From Prolixibacteraceae bacterium (GTDB lineage: Bacteria > Bacteroidota > Bacteroidia > Bacteroidales > Prolixibacteraceae), in NCBI GenBank assembly GCA_019459485.1, contig JAIBEZ010000068.1, forward strand, positions 1-52,144: 52,144 nucleotides of DNA, read 5' to 3'. Every line of letters begins with the position of its first letter. Position 1 is the first letter of the stretch. Made by a program: the position numbers and the translations under genes. This document shows, piece after piece, positions 17,927-27,239 of the stretch. Under the pieces are notes generated by a model. That model searched no databases. It was not told the origin of the DNA and worked only from the letters and a program-made list of their open reading frames with translations.

Positions 17927-18349
17927 GTGGGGCGAATATTAGCTATTGATTACGGGAAAAAACGTGTTGGAATTGCAGTAACCGATCCGCTTCAGATTAT
18001 TGCGAACCGGCTGACAACTGTTCCCACTCACGAAATATGGGTGTTCTTGAAAGAGTACTTTTCAAAGAAAAATGTCGAAAAAGTGATCGTTGGGTATCCG
18101 ATGCAAATGAACAATCAACCCTCCGAAGCCGTTAAGTACATCAATCCGTTTTTACGAAAGTTTCAAAAGGATTATCCCGATATGCTTCTGGAACAGGTAG
18201 ATGAAAGATTTACTTCGAAAATGGCATTTCAAACAATGATTGATGCCGGGTTGAAAAAGAAAGACCGGCAAAACAAAGAAACGATTGACGCAGTGAGTGC
18301 AACAATTATTTTACAAAGTTATTTAGAAAGACAAAATTATAACAGATGA
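17927..18349 (+). CDS. ruvX: Putative pre-16S rRNA nuclease / Holliday junction resolvase-like YqgF
   Basis: 140 aa starting with GTG. RNase H-like fold motifs: ILAIDYGKKRVGIAVTDP with the first catalytic Asp, VIVGYPMQMN, and LEQVDERFTSKMA, then DAVSATIILQSYL with the last acidic residue. YqgF/RuvX is implicated in 16S rRNA 5'-end maturation in E. coli. The stop overlaps the def start by 4 bp, so the two translation-related genes are coupled. Confidence 0.92.
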   Translation: MGRILAIDYGKKRVGIAVTDPLQIIANRLTTVPTHEIWVFLKEYFSKKNVEKVIVGYPMQMNNQPSEAVKYINPFLRKFQKDYPDMLLEQVDERFTSKMAFQTMIDAGLKKKDRQNKETIDAVSATIILQSYLERQNYNR

Positions 18350-18897
18350 TTTATCCGGTGACCGTATTTGGCGATCCTGTGCTAAGAAAGAAAGCAGTGC
18401 CAATTACAGAAGATTTTGAGGATTTAAAAGGATTCATACAGAACATGTTCGAGACAATGTACACTTCTGATGGAGTTGGTTTGGCCGCCCCACAGGTAGG
18501 GCAATCGGTACGGATTTTTGTTCTGGATACAACAACCGATGAAGAAGACGAACCTGTCGGTATAAAAAGGGCATTTATAAATCCTGAAATAGTTGAAAAA
18601 TACGGAGACGAATGGTCAATGAACGAAGGATGCCTGAGCGTACCTGAAATCAGGGAAGATGTTCTCCGTCCGGAATCGGTTGTATTAAAATACCATGATG
18701 AAAATATGGTTGAACACGAAGAAACTTTCAACGGTTTTACGGCAAGGGTTATTCAACACGAGTACGATCACCTGGAAGGCATTATGTTTGTTGACTATTT
18801 GAACCCTTTGAAAAAGCGAATTCTGAAAAGTAAATTATTGGCGATATCAAAAGGCAAAGTTATCCCCAAGTACAGGATTAAAATTCCGGGAAAATAA
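18346..18897 (+). CDS. def: Peptide deformylase
   Basis: 183 aa with all three motifs: GVGLAAPQVG (44-53), EGCLSVP with metal ligand C96, and QHEYDHLEG with H138, E139 and H142. It removes the N-formyl group from nascent proteins in the cytoplasm. The insert DTTTDEEDEPVGIK between motifs 1 and 2 is acidic but within the range for Bacteroidota enzymes. Coupled to ruvX; a 122-bp gap precedes comEC. Confidence 0.97.
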   Translation: MIYPVTVFGDPVLRKKAVPITEDFEDLKGFIQNMFETMYTSDGVGLAAPQVGQSVRIFVLDTTTDEEDEPVGIKRAFINPEIVEKYGDEWSMNEGCLSVPEIREDVLRPESVVLKYHDENMVEHEETFNGFTARVIQHEYDHLEGIMFVDYLNPLKKRILKSKLLAISKGKVIPKYRIKIPGK

Positions 18898-19019
18898 AAT
18901 GATCGTTTCATGCGTGAAATACATGGTTTGAGGCCTGAAAAACGACCATTCGACACAATTGTTCCTGAAAATACAAACCAAACATAAGCCTTTGACGTAA
19001 TCGGTGAAAATAACTAAAA

Positions 19020-21041
19020 ATGCCGGTTACAAGAAGTTTTTTCCAGAGAATTCCATTTATCCGGATTGCCAGTCTTTTTTTGATTGGCGTCCTGATCAAT
19101 CATTACCTCAATTTTGACTTGCAATGGATGGGAATTGTTGTAACCATCCTGCTTTCAATACTGATTTTCCTTTGGCATAACTCCAACTTTTCGGCTGTAA
19201 AAACGCAAAATTACTTGTTGTCGCTGTGCATACTCATTTCCGGAGTATTCTACCCAAAAAGAGTTACAGAAAAACATTCGCTGAAATTTGATCAGAAAGA
19301 CTATTATCTTGCTGAAATTTGCCAAAAGCCGGCTGAAAAAGCCAGAACATATCAAACAATTTTACGGATACAAAGTAGGTTGCTACCAAAACCCGAAAAA
19401 GTAATTGCCTATTTCAGCAAAGAAAGTTTTGATACCACACTTGTTACGGGCGATCAGATTGTTTTGCTTGCCAGACCGCAGGAAATAAAAAACATGGGCA
19501 ATCCTTTTGAGTTTGATTACCGTAAAATGATGTCCAACAAAGGAATCTATTATTCATTGTACTTGACACCAGAAGCCTACCATAAAACCGGCATCAAAAT
19601 AAATAGGATAAAATATCTGGCAGAGAAAGTGCGCGACAAACTGATAGCACTTTTGTCTGCGACCAAAATCGAAAAAGAAGAACGTTCAGTTATTTCAGCC
19701 CTAACGCTTGGCTACCGAACCGAATTAGATCCCGAAACAATGGATTATTTTGTAAATACCGGTACTATTCATGTACTTTCGGTTTCTGGACTTCATGTAG
19801 CATTGATCTTCTTTATTCTTAGCTTTTTGCTTTCGGGAATCAACAAAGGCAAAGTTGGAACTTTAATTTATCCGGCTATCATGATTCTATTTCTCTGGAT
19901 CTATTCATTCATTACCGGCTTTTCGCCATCTGTTCAAAGATCTACCGTAATGTTTACGTTTGTGATCATTGGCAGCACACTTCGGCGACCCGTAAACATT
20001 TACAACTCGTTATCGGCTTCAGCATTGGTTTTGATTTTGCTCGATACAAATGTTTTGTTTGATATTGGCTTTCAGCTTTCATATCTGGCCGTTTTCGGAA
20101 TTGTTTTGCTTCAACCGCCAATGGCTGAACTTATTCAGTTAAAAAACAAAATCCTGAAATGGTTATGGACAATGTTTACGGTTTCAATAGCTGCCCAACT
20201 TATCACTTTTCCCCTTTCAATACTGTATTTTAACCAATTTCCGAATTTATTCTGGCTAAGTAACTATTTTGTAATTCCCGGAACAACAATCCTCATTTGG
20301 TTATCATTCGGATTCTTTGTTTTATACCCAATTCCTGCAATAGCCAACATACTGGCTGAGTTAATACAATTTATAACCGATTTAATGTTGAGATTGTTAA
20401 AGTGGATGAGTGAATTGCCTTATGCAGTGAGCGAAGGAATTCTTTACAGTCAAGTACAAACATGGATTCTCTATGGATTGATTGCCGCATTTGTTATTTA
20501 CGGATTCACAAAAAATAAAACATGGCTGTTTGGCGGACTCGTGCTTTTAATTACTTTCCAAATCAATGCTTTATGGACAAAATCCGATTTATTCAATCAA
20601 AAAACCGTTTATGTATATAATTCTAAAAACACTTTGATTCATTTAATCAATAATCGCAGCAATTACGTTTTGTCATACGGACAAAATTCAATTACTGATC
20701 AGGAAATGAATATGATACAAAATGTTTGCAATCATTTGAAAATTGAAAAACCGAAGTTTATAAAACCCGTTACCATGAATAAATTTGAATCTTCTGATTT
20801 GAAAATTAACGACCAAACAATCAATTTTCTGAATTGCAGGATCGACATGACGGACAAACTAAAATTTAATATTCAAAGCCCTGATTTAGTGAATTTCAGA
20901 ATTAATAATCCGGAATTAGCCAGTATAAAAATCACAAACACAATACTTCCTGGTGAAAATTTGAGCCTAAAAAAAAGTCAGCTATATTCAATTGAGGTTG
21001 TTTCAAAATTCAAAGAGGTTGTTTGTTTGAACTTGAATTAA
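19020..21041 (+). CDS. comEC: ComEC/Rec2-family membrane protein
   Basis: 673 aa. An N-terminal pair of membrane segments and an OB/DUF4131 region precede the Competence domain, which has about ten hydrophobic segments and the signature STGTIHVLSVSGLHVALIFF-like stretch (TGTIHVLSVSGLHVALIFF) and FSPSVQRSTVMF. In transforming bacteria it carries single-stranded DNA across the inner membrane. The C-terminal about 150 residues lack the HxHxDH motif of the metallo-beta-lactamase domain found in many ComEC proteins. No other competence genes are in the window, so DNA uptake is not established. Confidence 0.88.
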   Translation: MPVTRSFFQRIPFIRIASLFLIGVLINHYLNFDLQWMGIVVTILLSILIFLWHNSNFSAVKTQNYLLSLCILISGVFYPKRVTEKHSLKFDQKDYYLAEICQKPAEKARTYQTILRIQSRLLPKPEKVIAYFSKESFDTTLVTGDQIVLLARPQEIKNMGNPFEFDYRKMMSNKGIYYSLYLTPEAYHKTGIKINRIKYLAEKVRDKLIALLSATKIEKEERSVISALTLGYRTELDPETMDYFVNTGTIHVLSVSGLHVALIFFILSFLLSGINKGKVGTLIYPAIMILFLWIYSFITGFSPSVQRSTVMFTFVIIGSTLRRPVNIYNSLSASALVLILLDTNVLFDIGFQLSYLAVFGIVLLQPPMAELIQLKNKILKWLWTMFTVSIAAQLITFPLSILYFNQFPNLFWLSNYFVIPGTTILIWLSFGFFVLYPIPAIANILAELIQFITDLMLRLLKWMSELPYAVSEGILYSQVQTWILYGLIAAFVIYGFTKNKTWLFGGLVLLITFQINALWTKSDLFNQKTVYVYNSKNTLIHLINNRSNYVLSYGQNSITDQEMNMIQNVCNHLKIEKPKFIKPVTMNKFESSDLKINDQTINFLNCRIDMTDKLKFNIQSPDLVNFRINNPELASIKITNTILPGENLSLKKSQLYSIEVVSKFKEVVCLNLN

Positions 21042-21104
21042 ATCAACGATAAATGATTTACGGCTTTTAAGCTAATTGCATAATGAAAACAGATTTATTT
21101 AGTG

Positions 21105-21112
21105 TAATTTTG
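21105..21112 (+). promoter_or_regulatory. -7 element TAATTTTG of trkA
   Basis: Perfect TAnnTTTG 32 bp before ATG 21144. Confidence 0.6.
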
Positions 21113-21143
21113 CCAGCTTAAATAATAGATCGAATTACAGAGA

Positions 21144-22478
21144 ATGAAAATTGTAATTGCAGGAGCAGGAGAAGTTGGAACACACCTTGCCAGAATGTTA
21201 AGCAGGGTAAACCACGATATCATTTTGATTGATGAAGATCCCGAAAAGCTTCAACGTATTTCAAGTCAGGTTGACTTAATGGCCATGACCGGTTATGCAA
21301 ATTCCTTCAGGGACTTGCAGGATGCCGGTGTTTCAAAAGCAGATTTATTTATTGCGGTTACTCCGTTTGAAGACCGAAATGTTTTTGCGTGTATAATTGC
21401 AAAAGATTTAGGCGCAAAACGAACGGTAGCAAGGGTGAACAATGGTGAATTCCTGACTGAAAAAAATCGGGAACGAATTACACGCTATGGCATTGATGAA
21501 GTAATTTATCCTGAAAACCTGGCTGCAAAAGAAATCGTAAATTCGATTAAACAAGTTGGCACCCGCGAAATGATTGAATTTTCAGGAGGCAAACTTATTT
21601 TAATGGGCATTAAGATACGAAAGAATGCACCCATTGTAAATAAATCGCTTGAAGACATTTCCCACATTAACAAAGATATACTTGCGGTGGCGATCAATCG
21701 CGGACCAAATGTTATTATACCGCATGGGAAGGATATTATACAAAGTGAGGATATTGTATTTTTCATAACCACGAAAATCAATCAGAATTTGATACTCGAG
21801 ATTTCAGGAAAGGAAATTTTCGAAGTTAAGAATATCATGATTGTCGGAGGTAGCCGAATTGCACAAAAAGCTGCCGAAAAACTTGGAGATCAATATAATA
21901 TTAAGATAATTGAAGCCGATCGGGATCGTAGTATAAAGGTTGCCGGAAAACTTGGAAATGCGCTGGTAATTAATGGCGACGGCCGAAATCTGGAATTACT
22001 GAAAGAAGAATCGCTGGAAAAGATGGATGCATTTGTTGCTGTTACCGGAAACTCAGAAACGAATATTCTTTCGTGTCACCTTGCAAAATCATACGGTGTG
22101 CGGCGTACGGTGGCCGAAATTGAAAATACCGACTTCTTAACCATGGCTGAAGGAATGGGAATTGGCAGCATTATTAATAAAAAATTACTTGCAGCAAGTT
22201 ATATTTATAAATATACTGTTGGAACATCTGTTTCTCATGTAAAATGTTTAACCGCCTCTGATGCCGAAGTTTTTGAATTCAAAATAAAAACGGAATCCAA
22301 AATCACACAAAAACCGATCTCGCAAATTGACTTTCCTGAAGATATAATTATCGGCGGAATTGTTCGTGGAAATGTCGGATTTGTTGCGAATGGCGATACT
22401 CAAATAAAGGTTGGCGACTTGGTTATTGTATTAACTAAAACTTCCTCTATACATAAACTGGAGAAGTTCTTCAAGTAA
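21144..22478 (+). CDS. trkA: Trk K+ uptake system NAD-binding subunit
   Basis: 444 aa with two RCK units. Each begins with a Rossmann strand: MKIVIAGAGEVGTHLARML (1-19) and NIMIVGGSRIAQKAAEKL (about 231). Each is followed by a TrkA-C domain (about 140-220 and 365-444). It gates the TrkH channel from the cytoplasm in response to nucleotides. TrkH follows 20 bp later. The full double-RCK length matches E. coli TrkA. Confidence 0.96.
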   Translation: MKIVIAGAGEVGTHLARMLSRVNHDIILIDEDPEKLQRISSQVDLMAMTGYANSFRDLQDAGVSKADLFIAVTPFEDRNVFACIIAKDLGAKRTVARVNNGEFLTEKNRERITRYGIDEVIYPENLAAKEIVNSIKQVGTREMIEFSGGKLILMGIKIRKNAPIVNKSLEDISHINKDILAVAINRGPNVIIPHGKDIIQSEDIVFFITTKINQNLILEISGKEIFEVKNIMIVGGSRIAQKAAEKLGDQYNIKIIEADRDRSIKVAGKLGNALVINGDGRNLELLKEESLEKMDAFVAVTGNSETNILSCHLAKSYGVRRTVAEIENTDFLTMAEGMGIGSIINKKLLAASYIYKYTVGTSVSHVKCLTASDAEVFEFKIKTESKITQKPISQIDFPEDIIIGGIVRGNVGFVANGDTQIKVGDLVIVLTKTSSIHKLEKFFK

Positions 22479-22497
22479 AATTCAAGAGATTTTTGAA

Positions 22498-23946
22498 ATG
22501 CTAAATTTTAAATTCATTACACGAATACTTGGATTTCTTCTGGTTGTGGAAGGTTTGGCAATGCTGATTGCTGCTTTGGTGGCAACCATCTATAGTGGGC
22601 CGGATATCAAGCCTTTGTTACTTTCAACGCTAATAACTTCCGGAACTGGGTTGATAATTTTGGCTCTTACCCGTAAAGCCAGGAAAGAAATAGGAAAAAG
22701 GGAAGGATTTATCATTGTAACCCTTGTTTGGGTGCTATTTTCCTTTTTTGGCAGTTTACCTTTTATTTTAAGCAATTCTATTCCCGATCTGACCAATGCT
22801 TTTTTCGAAACCATGTCGGGTTTCACTACTACCGGATCTTCAATTCTAAACGATATTGAATCATTGCCACATGGAATTCTTTTCTGGAGAAGTATGACCC
22901 AATGGCTTGGAGGAATGGGTATTATTGTACTTAGTCTTGCGATTTTACCTATTTTTGGCATAGGCGGAATGCAACTTTTCTCAGCTGAAGTTCCCGGGCC
23001 TGTTGCTGACAAACTTAGTCCCAGAATTCAATCAACCGCAAAAAGTCTGTGGCAGATATATCTGCTTTTTACTGTTTTGGAAACAATATTTTTGTGGATC
23101 GGGGGAATGACTCTTTTTGATGCAATCAACCATTCCTTTACTACCATGGCAACAGGAGGTTATTCTACCAAACAGGCAAGTATTGCCTATTGGTCTTCTC
23201 CTTTTATCGAATATGTCATTATCGTCTTTACGATTATTGCCGGGATGAACTTTTCAATTTCCTTTCTTTTCCTTACCGGAAAATTCCAAAAAGCAGTTAA
23301 AGATGAAGAACTTAGATATTATCTGTTTTTTATTGCTGCTTTTACCCTGATTATCTTTGCAGGTCTGCTGGTAACCACTAATCTGGGCATCGAACAGTCC
23401 TTTCGGGATGCATTATTTCAGGTTGTAACGATTATTTCAACAACTGGGTATGCAACCGTAGATTATATGCATTGGATACCCTTTTTAACAATCGTATTGT
23501 TTGCCGTATTCTTTTTCGGTGGAAGTGCAGGATCAACAGGAGGAGGATTAAAAATAATGCGGATTGTGCTGTTGTTAAAAAACAGTTATTACGAACTTCG
23601 ACGACTAATCCATCCCAATGCCATAGTACCAGTTCGATTTAACAACAAGCCTGTTTCAGAGCAGATTATAATAAATGTACTGGCATTTTTCATGTTCTAT
23701 TTTGTGATTTTCCTTGTAAGTTCTGTGCTTTTAATGCTTGTGGTACCCGATTTACCATCATCAATGGGAGCAGTTGCAACTTCGTTGGGAAATATTGGTC
23801 CCGGGTTGGGATTATATGGCCCGGCTGAAAACTTCAGCACCCTTCATCCGGCTGGCAAATGGTTCCTGAGTTTTTTGATGTTAATTGGCCGTCTGGAATT
23901 ATTTACTGTATTGGTACTGTTTTCTCCTGCTTTCTGGAAAAAATAA
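22498..23946 (+). CDS. trkH: Trk K+ uptake system membrane channel subunit
   Basis: 482 aa, four pore-loop repeats of the SKT superfamily with filter segments MSGFTTTGSSIL, FTTMATGGYSTK, TIISTTGYATVDY and ATSLGNIGPGLGLYG. Each filter has the expected central Gly. WLGGMGIIVLSLAILPIFG near residue 140 and GGSAGSTGGGLKIMRIV near 345 are conserved TrkH segments. It conducts K+ under TrkA control. It meets the minus-strand yciO-like gene tail to tail with 1 bp between them. Confidence 0.96.
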   Translation: MLNFKFITRILGFLLVVEGLAMLIAALVATIYSGPDIKPLLLSTLITSGTGLIILALTRKARKEIGKREGFIIVTLVWVLFSFFGSLPFILSNSIPDLTNAFFETMSGFTTTGSSILNDIESLPHGILFWRSMTQWLGGMGIIVLSLAILPIFGIGGMQLFSAEVPGPVADKLSPRIQSTAKSLWQIYLLFTVLETIFLWIGGMTLFDAINHSFTTMATGGYSTKQASIAYWSSPFIEYVIIVFTIIAGMNFSISFLFLTGKFQKAVKDEELRYYLFFIAAFTLIIFAGLLVTTNLGIEQSFRDALFQVVTIISTTGYATVDYMHWIPFLTIVLFAVFFFGGSAGSTGGGLKIMRIVLLLKNSYYELRRLIHPNAIVPVRFNNKPVSEQIIINVLAFFMFYFVIFLVSSVLLMLVVPDLPSSMGAVATSLGNIGPGLGLYGPAENFSTLHPAGKWFLSFLMLIGRLELFTVLVLFSPAFWKK

Positions 23947-23947
23947 A

Positions 23948-24562
23948 CTAATCTTCAAAAATACCTTTTCCCTGCCTTACAACTACCGGAACATCTTCGG
24001 TGCAATCAACAATTGTTGACGGAATATTATGACCATATCCGCCATCAATAACCAGATCTGCTATATCTTTAAATTTCTCGTGGATCAATTCAGGATCGGT
24101 CGAATATTCCAGAATATCGTCCTCGTCGTGTATCGAGGTTGACATGATGGGATTTCCAAGTACACGTACAATTTCCAAAACAATCGGGCTGTCGGGTATT
24201 CTGACTCCAACTGTTCGCTTTTTGCCCTTGAAATATTTGGGAACATTGCTATTTGCATTTAATATAAATGTAAATGGTCCGGGCAGGTATTTTTTCAATA
24301 ATTTAAATACCTGATTGGATATCGGTTTTGAAAAATCAGCCAATTGACTTAAATCGATACAGATAAAGGAGAAATTCGATTTTTCAACTTTTACATTTTT
24401 AAACCGTGCAACCTTTTCAACTGCCTTTGCATTTGTAATGTCGCACCCAAGCCCGTAAACCGTATCAGTCGGATATATAATTAATCCCCCATTTTTCAAA
24501 ACATCAACCACCAAGCTAATTTCCTTTGGGTTGGGGTTTTCCGGATAGATTTTTATTAGCAT
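23948..24562 (-). CDS. YciO-type YrdC/Sua5-domain protein
   Basis: 204 aa, a single YrdC domain. The N-terminal GGLIIYPTDTVYGLGCD and VGVRIPDSPI are family motifs. The late motif reads MSTSIHDED, as in E. coli YciO, rather than the SAN of TsaC/TsaC2. The enzyme class makes threonylcarbamoyl-AMP for tRNA t6A37, and YciO has been reported to be a much weaker or divergent member. If no other TsaC exists in this genome it may carry that function; that cannot be judged here. It is divergent from mnmD. Confidence 0.85.
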   Translation of the reverse strand: MLIKIYPENPNPKEISLVVDVLKNGGLIIYPTDTVYGLGCDITNAKAVEKVARFKNVKVEKSNFSFICIDLSQLADFSKPISNQVFKLLKKYLPGPFTFILNANSNVPKYFKGKKRTVGVRIPDSPIVLEIVRVLGNPIMSTSIHDEDDILEYSTDPELIHEKFKDIADLVIDGGYGHNIPSTIVDCTEDVPVVVRQGKGIFED

Positions 24563-24631
24563 TTAAACCTCCAATTTTACTTAAGGCCGTAAATTTAACT
24601 ATTTTCGCGTTCTTTCAATTATTCATTTTTT

Positions 24632-25300
24632 ATGGAACGAGTATTAATGATCACTGAAGATGGCTCTCACACCATTTTTATTCCTGAAATGGACGAGCAC
24701 TATCATTCGGTTCATGGAGCCATTCAGGAATCGTTGCATATTTACATTGAACAGGGACTGCTGCAAACAACAAAAAATGAAGTTTCAGTTCTTGAAGTTG
24801 GTTTTGGAACCGGACTAAATGCCTATCTTACTTATTGTTATTCGCAAAAGAGAAATATTTCGGTGAATTACTGCTGTCTGGAAAAGTATCCTTTGAATGA
24901 ATCAGAATACTCAATTTTAAATTATCCGACTGAAATTTTTCCTGAATATTCACCCATATTTAGCAAGATGCACAAATCTGACTGGGGTGAGACAATTGAA
25001 ATTGCGGAAAGATTCAAATTAAAAAAAAATCAAGCCGACCTGTTGACTTTTCAGTTTGATGAGACGCCTCAATTCGATCTTGTTTATTACGATGCTTTTG
25101 CTCCGGGGAAGCAACCCGAAATGTGGACAGATCAGCTATTGCACAAAGTTGCCGCAACAGTAAAAGCCGATGGAATTTTAGTTACATACTGCGCTAAAGG
25201 TGCGGTACGACGGTCTTTGGCAGATGCCGGCTTTTCAATGGAACGAATTCCTGGCCCTACTGGTAAAAAAGAAATTCTGAGAGGGAAAAAGACCTTTTAA
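24632..25300 (+). CDS. mnmD: tRNA 5-methylaminomethyl-2-thiouridine methyltransferase (MnmD/DUF752)
   Basis: 222 aa, corresponding to the methyltransferase half of MnmC without the FAD oxidase half. Motifs: LEVGFGTGLNAYLTY (SAM binding), FDLVYYDAFAPGKQPEMWT and LVTYCAKGAVRRSLADAGF, then GKKEILRG. It performs the last methylation of mnm5s2U34 in tRNA. A possible TATTTTCG -7 box lies at about 24600. Stand-alone MnmD is known in bacteria without a fused MnmC. Confidence 0.92.
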   Translation: MERVLMITEDGSHTIFIPEMDEHYHSVHGAIQESLHIYIEQGLLQTTKNEVSVLEVGFGTGLNAYLTYCYSQKRNISVNYCCLEKYPLNESEYSILNYPTEIFPEYSPIFSKMHKSDWGETIEIAERFKLKKNQADLLTFQFDETPQFDLVYYDAFAPGKQPEMWTDQLLHKVAATVKADGILVTYCAKGAVRRSLADAGFSMERIPGPTGKKEILRGKKTF

Positions 25301-25359
25301 GCTATTCTATGGTAATAAAAATTACCCTATATTCGTAGCCTGAAAATCAAAGGGAAATA

Positions 25360-25971
25360 ATGGCTGATAATCAGTTCGAAGGCAAGTTGGAAGAGTTCTC
25401 CTATGCATTGGGTTTATCTATATCATCAAACTTATTGCAATCCGGAGTAAAAAATATTGATGCCCTGCAATTTTTGGCAGGACTTCAGGATACTTTTGCC
25501 GGAAACAAGCCTAAAATACCGATGGACGAAGCCAGTATGATATTACAGGAATTTATGACTGCCAATAACGAGTCTGAAGCTTTAAAAAACCTGGAAGAAG
25601 GATATATGTTCCTTTCGAAAAACATTGAGAAAAAAGGGGTATTTGAAACTGAGTCCGGATTGCAGTACAAAATACTGAAAGAAGGATATGGTAGCTTTCC
25701 GACACTTGATGACGAAGTAAAATGCCATTATCATGGAACATTGCTTGATGGAACTGTATTTGACAGTTCTGTTGAACGACGCCAGCCGGCGGTTTTCCCG
25801 GTAAACGGAGTCATTCAGGGTTGGGTCGAAGCGCTTCAGTTAATGCCTGTTGGCGCAAAATGGCAGCTTTATATTCCTTCTGAACTTGCTTACGCTGCAG
25901 AAGGTGCCGGTGGATTAATCGGACCAAATGCAACCCTTATTTTTGATGTGGAATTATTGGAAATTGTTTAA
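25360..25971 (+). CDS. FKBP-type peptidyl-prolyl isomerase, cytoplasmic
   Basis: 203 aa, no signal peptide. An N-terminal FKBP_N helical dimerisation region (FSYALGLSISSNLLQSGV) precedes the FKBP domain (about 105-203: KCHYHGTLLDGTVFDSSVER, FPVNGVIQGWVEALQLMPVG, LIFDVELLEI). The aromatic pocket residues of active FKBPs (Y, F-D, W, F) are present. Followed 24 bp later by a lipoprotein paralogue, likely one operon. Confidence 0.9.
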   Translation: MADNQFEGKLEEFSYALGLSISSNLLQSGVKNIDALQFLAGLQDTFAGNKPKIPMDEASMILQEFMTANNESEALKNLEEGYMFLSKNIEKKGVFETESGLQYKILKEGYGSFPTLDDEVKCHYHGTLLDGTVFDSSVERRQPAVFPVNGVIQGWVEALQLMPVGAKWQLYIPSELAYAAEGAGGLIGPNATLIFDVELLEIV

Positions 25972-25995
25972 TAATTAAATATAAAAAAAAAGAAC

Positions 25996-26706
25996 ATGAA
26001 ATTAAGAGTATTTATTTATGCTTCTGCACTTGTATTGTCTGTAGGAGTAGCAGGATGTCAGAATTCGGGAATTAAAGGTGACACCAAGCTTGCCAACAAC
26101 AACGATTCGGTAAGTTATGCATTGGGTGTACTTATTGGCGAAAACAACAAACAACAGATGAAAGAGGCACCTGGCGTGGATCAGCTTAACAAAGACATCA
26201 TAATTGCTGCCTTCCAAAAAGCATTTAAAGGTGATTCTGTTCAGATCAAAGCGGACAATGCCAACGGAATGATTCAGGCATATTTCACTGAAATTGCGAA
26301 AGTAGAAGCTGATAAAAACATTAAGGCAGGCGAAGAATTTCTTGCTGCTAATGGAAGCAAATCAGGTGTTGTAACCCTGCCAAGTGGTCTGCAATATGAA
26401 ATCATTACAGCTGGAACAGGACCAAAACCAACTCCTGCTGATCAGGTAAAATGTCATTATCATGGAACTACCATTGACGGCAAAGTATTTGACAGTTCAG
26501 TTGATCGTGGAGAACCTGCAGTATTCCCAGTTGGAAATGTTATCCCAGGTTGGACAGAAGCATTGCAATTAATGCCTGTTGGTTCAAAATGGAAACTATT
26601 CATCCCTGCTGCCCTTGCTTATGGCGAAAGAGGAGCCGGTGCTGAGATCAAACCAAATTCAACACTTATTTTTGAAGTTGAGTTGTTGGAAATTGTTAAA
26701 ATATAA
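25996..26706 (+). CDS. FKBP-type peptidyl-prolyl isomerase, lipoprotein
   Basis: 236 aa. The N terminus LRVFIYASALVLSVGVAGCQN is a lipoprotein signal with lipobox VAGC, so the enzyme is predicted to be anchored in an envelope membrane. FKBP_N helices (about 35-120) are followed by the catalytic domain (KCHYHGTTIDGKVFDSSVDR, VIPGWTEALQLMPVG, LIFEVELLEIV). It is nearly collinear with the preceding cytoplasmic FKBP, so the pair arose by duplication and was split by compartment. A strong terminator follows. Confidence 0.92.
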   Translation: MKLRVFIYASALVLSVGVAGCQNSGIKGDTKLANNNDSVSYALGVLIGENNKQQMKEAPGVDQLNKDIIIAAFQKAFKGDSVQIKADNANGMIQAYFTEIAKVEADKNIKAGEEFLAANGSKSGVVTLPSGLQYEIITAGTGPKPTPADQVKCHYHGTTIDGKVFDSSVDRGEPAVFPVGNVIPGWTEALQLMPVGSKWKLFIPAALAYGERGAGAEIKPNSTLIFEVELLEIVKI

Positions 26707-26722
26707 TATTTAACACATCTGG

Positions 26723-26762
26723 AAAAGCACTCTTGCAAAAGTCTGCAAGAGTGCTTTTTTTA
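26723..26762 (+). terminator. Rho-independent terminator after FKBP pair
   Basis: Perfect 14-bp arms AAAAGCACTCTTGC (26723-26736) and GCAAGAGTGCTTTT (26745-26758) with an 8-nt loop and a T tract. Confidence 0.9.
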
Positions 26763-26788
26763 TTACTGATAAGCTAAACATACAAACA

Positions 26789-27163
26789 ATGAGCATACAA
26801 GTAAAAGGAACAGTGATTCAGATTTTGAAACCTGAATCAGGAGTAAGTAAAGCTGGCAAAGAATGGAAAAAGCAGGAGTTTGTTATTGAAACAAATGAGC
26901 AATTCCCCAAAAAGGTGTGTTTTACGCTATTTGGCGACAAAAGCTCCCTACTCGATGGAATTACTGAAGGCGCAGAAGTTGAAGTCTTTTTCTCGGTTGA
27001 ATCGCGCGATTTTAACGGGAAATGGTTTCACAACATCAATGCATGGAAAATTGAATCTGCAACTACAGCTTCCGGGTCAAAAAGCTATCCTCCTGAATTT
27101 TCGACCGGTGATATTCCCCCTCCGGAACAAGGTGATGACAATGGCAACGATTTACCGTTCTAA
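26789..27163 (+). CDS. DUF3127 protein with SSB-like acidic tail
   Basis: 124 aa. Residues 1-90 are a small beta-rich domain of the DUF3127 type (VKGTVIQILKPESGVSKAGKEW, FVIETNEQFPKKVCFTLFGD, VEVFFSVESRDFNGKWFHN), which resembles an OB fold. A Pro/Ser-rich linker leads to the end DDNGNDLPF. This closely mimics the C-terminal acidic tail (DDDIPF) by which SSB recruits repair and replication proteins. A nucleic-acid-binding role with SSB-like partner recruitment is therefore a reasonable inference, unproven. Confidence 0.8.
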   Translation: MSIQVKGTVIQILKPESGVSKAGKEWKKQEFVIETNEQFPKKVCFTLFGDKSSLLDGITEGAEVEVFFSVESRDFNGKWFHNINAWKIESATTASGSKSYPPEFSTGDIPPPEQGDDNGNDLPF

Positions 27164-27166
27164 ACT

Positions 27167-27202
27167 AAAAAGGCAACATTCTGAACTGAGTGTTGCCTTT
27201 TT
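27167..27202. terminator. Bidirectional terminator
   Basis: Perfect 12-bp arms AAAAAGGCAACA (27167-27178) and TGTTGCCTTTTT (27191-27202) between the convergent DUF3127 and response-regulator genes; A and T runs on both sides serve either strand. Confidence 0.85.
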
Positions 27203-27239
27203 AATTTTTGTGCATTAAATACCGCGTAGTAGAAACAAG

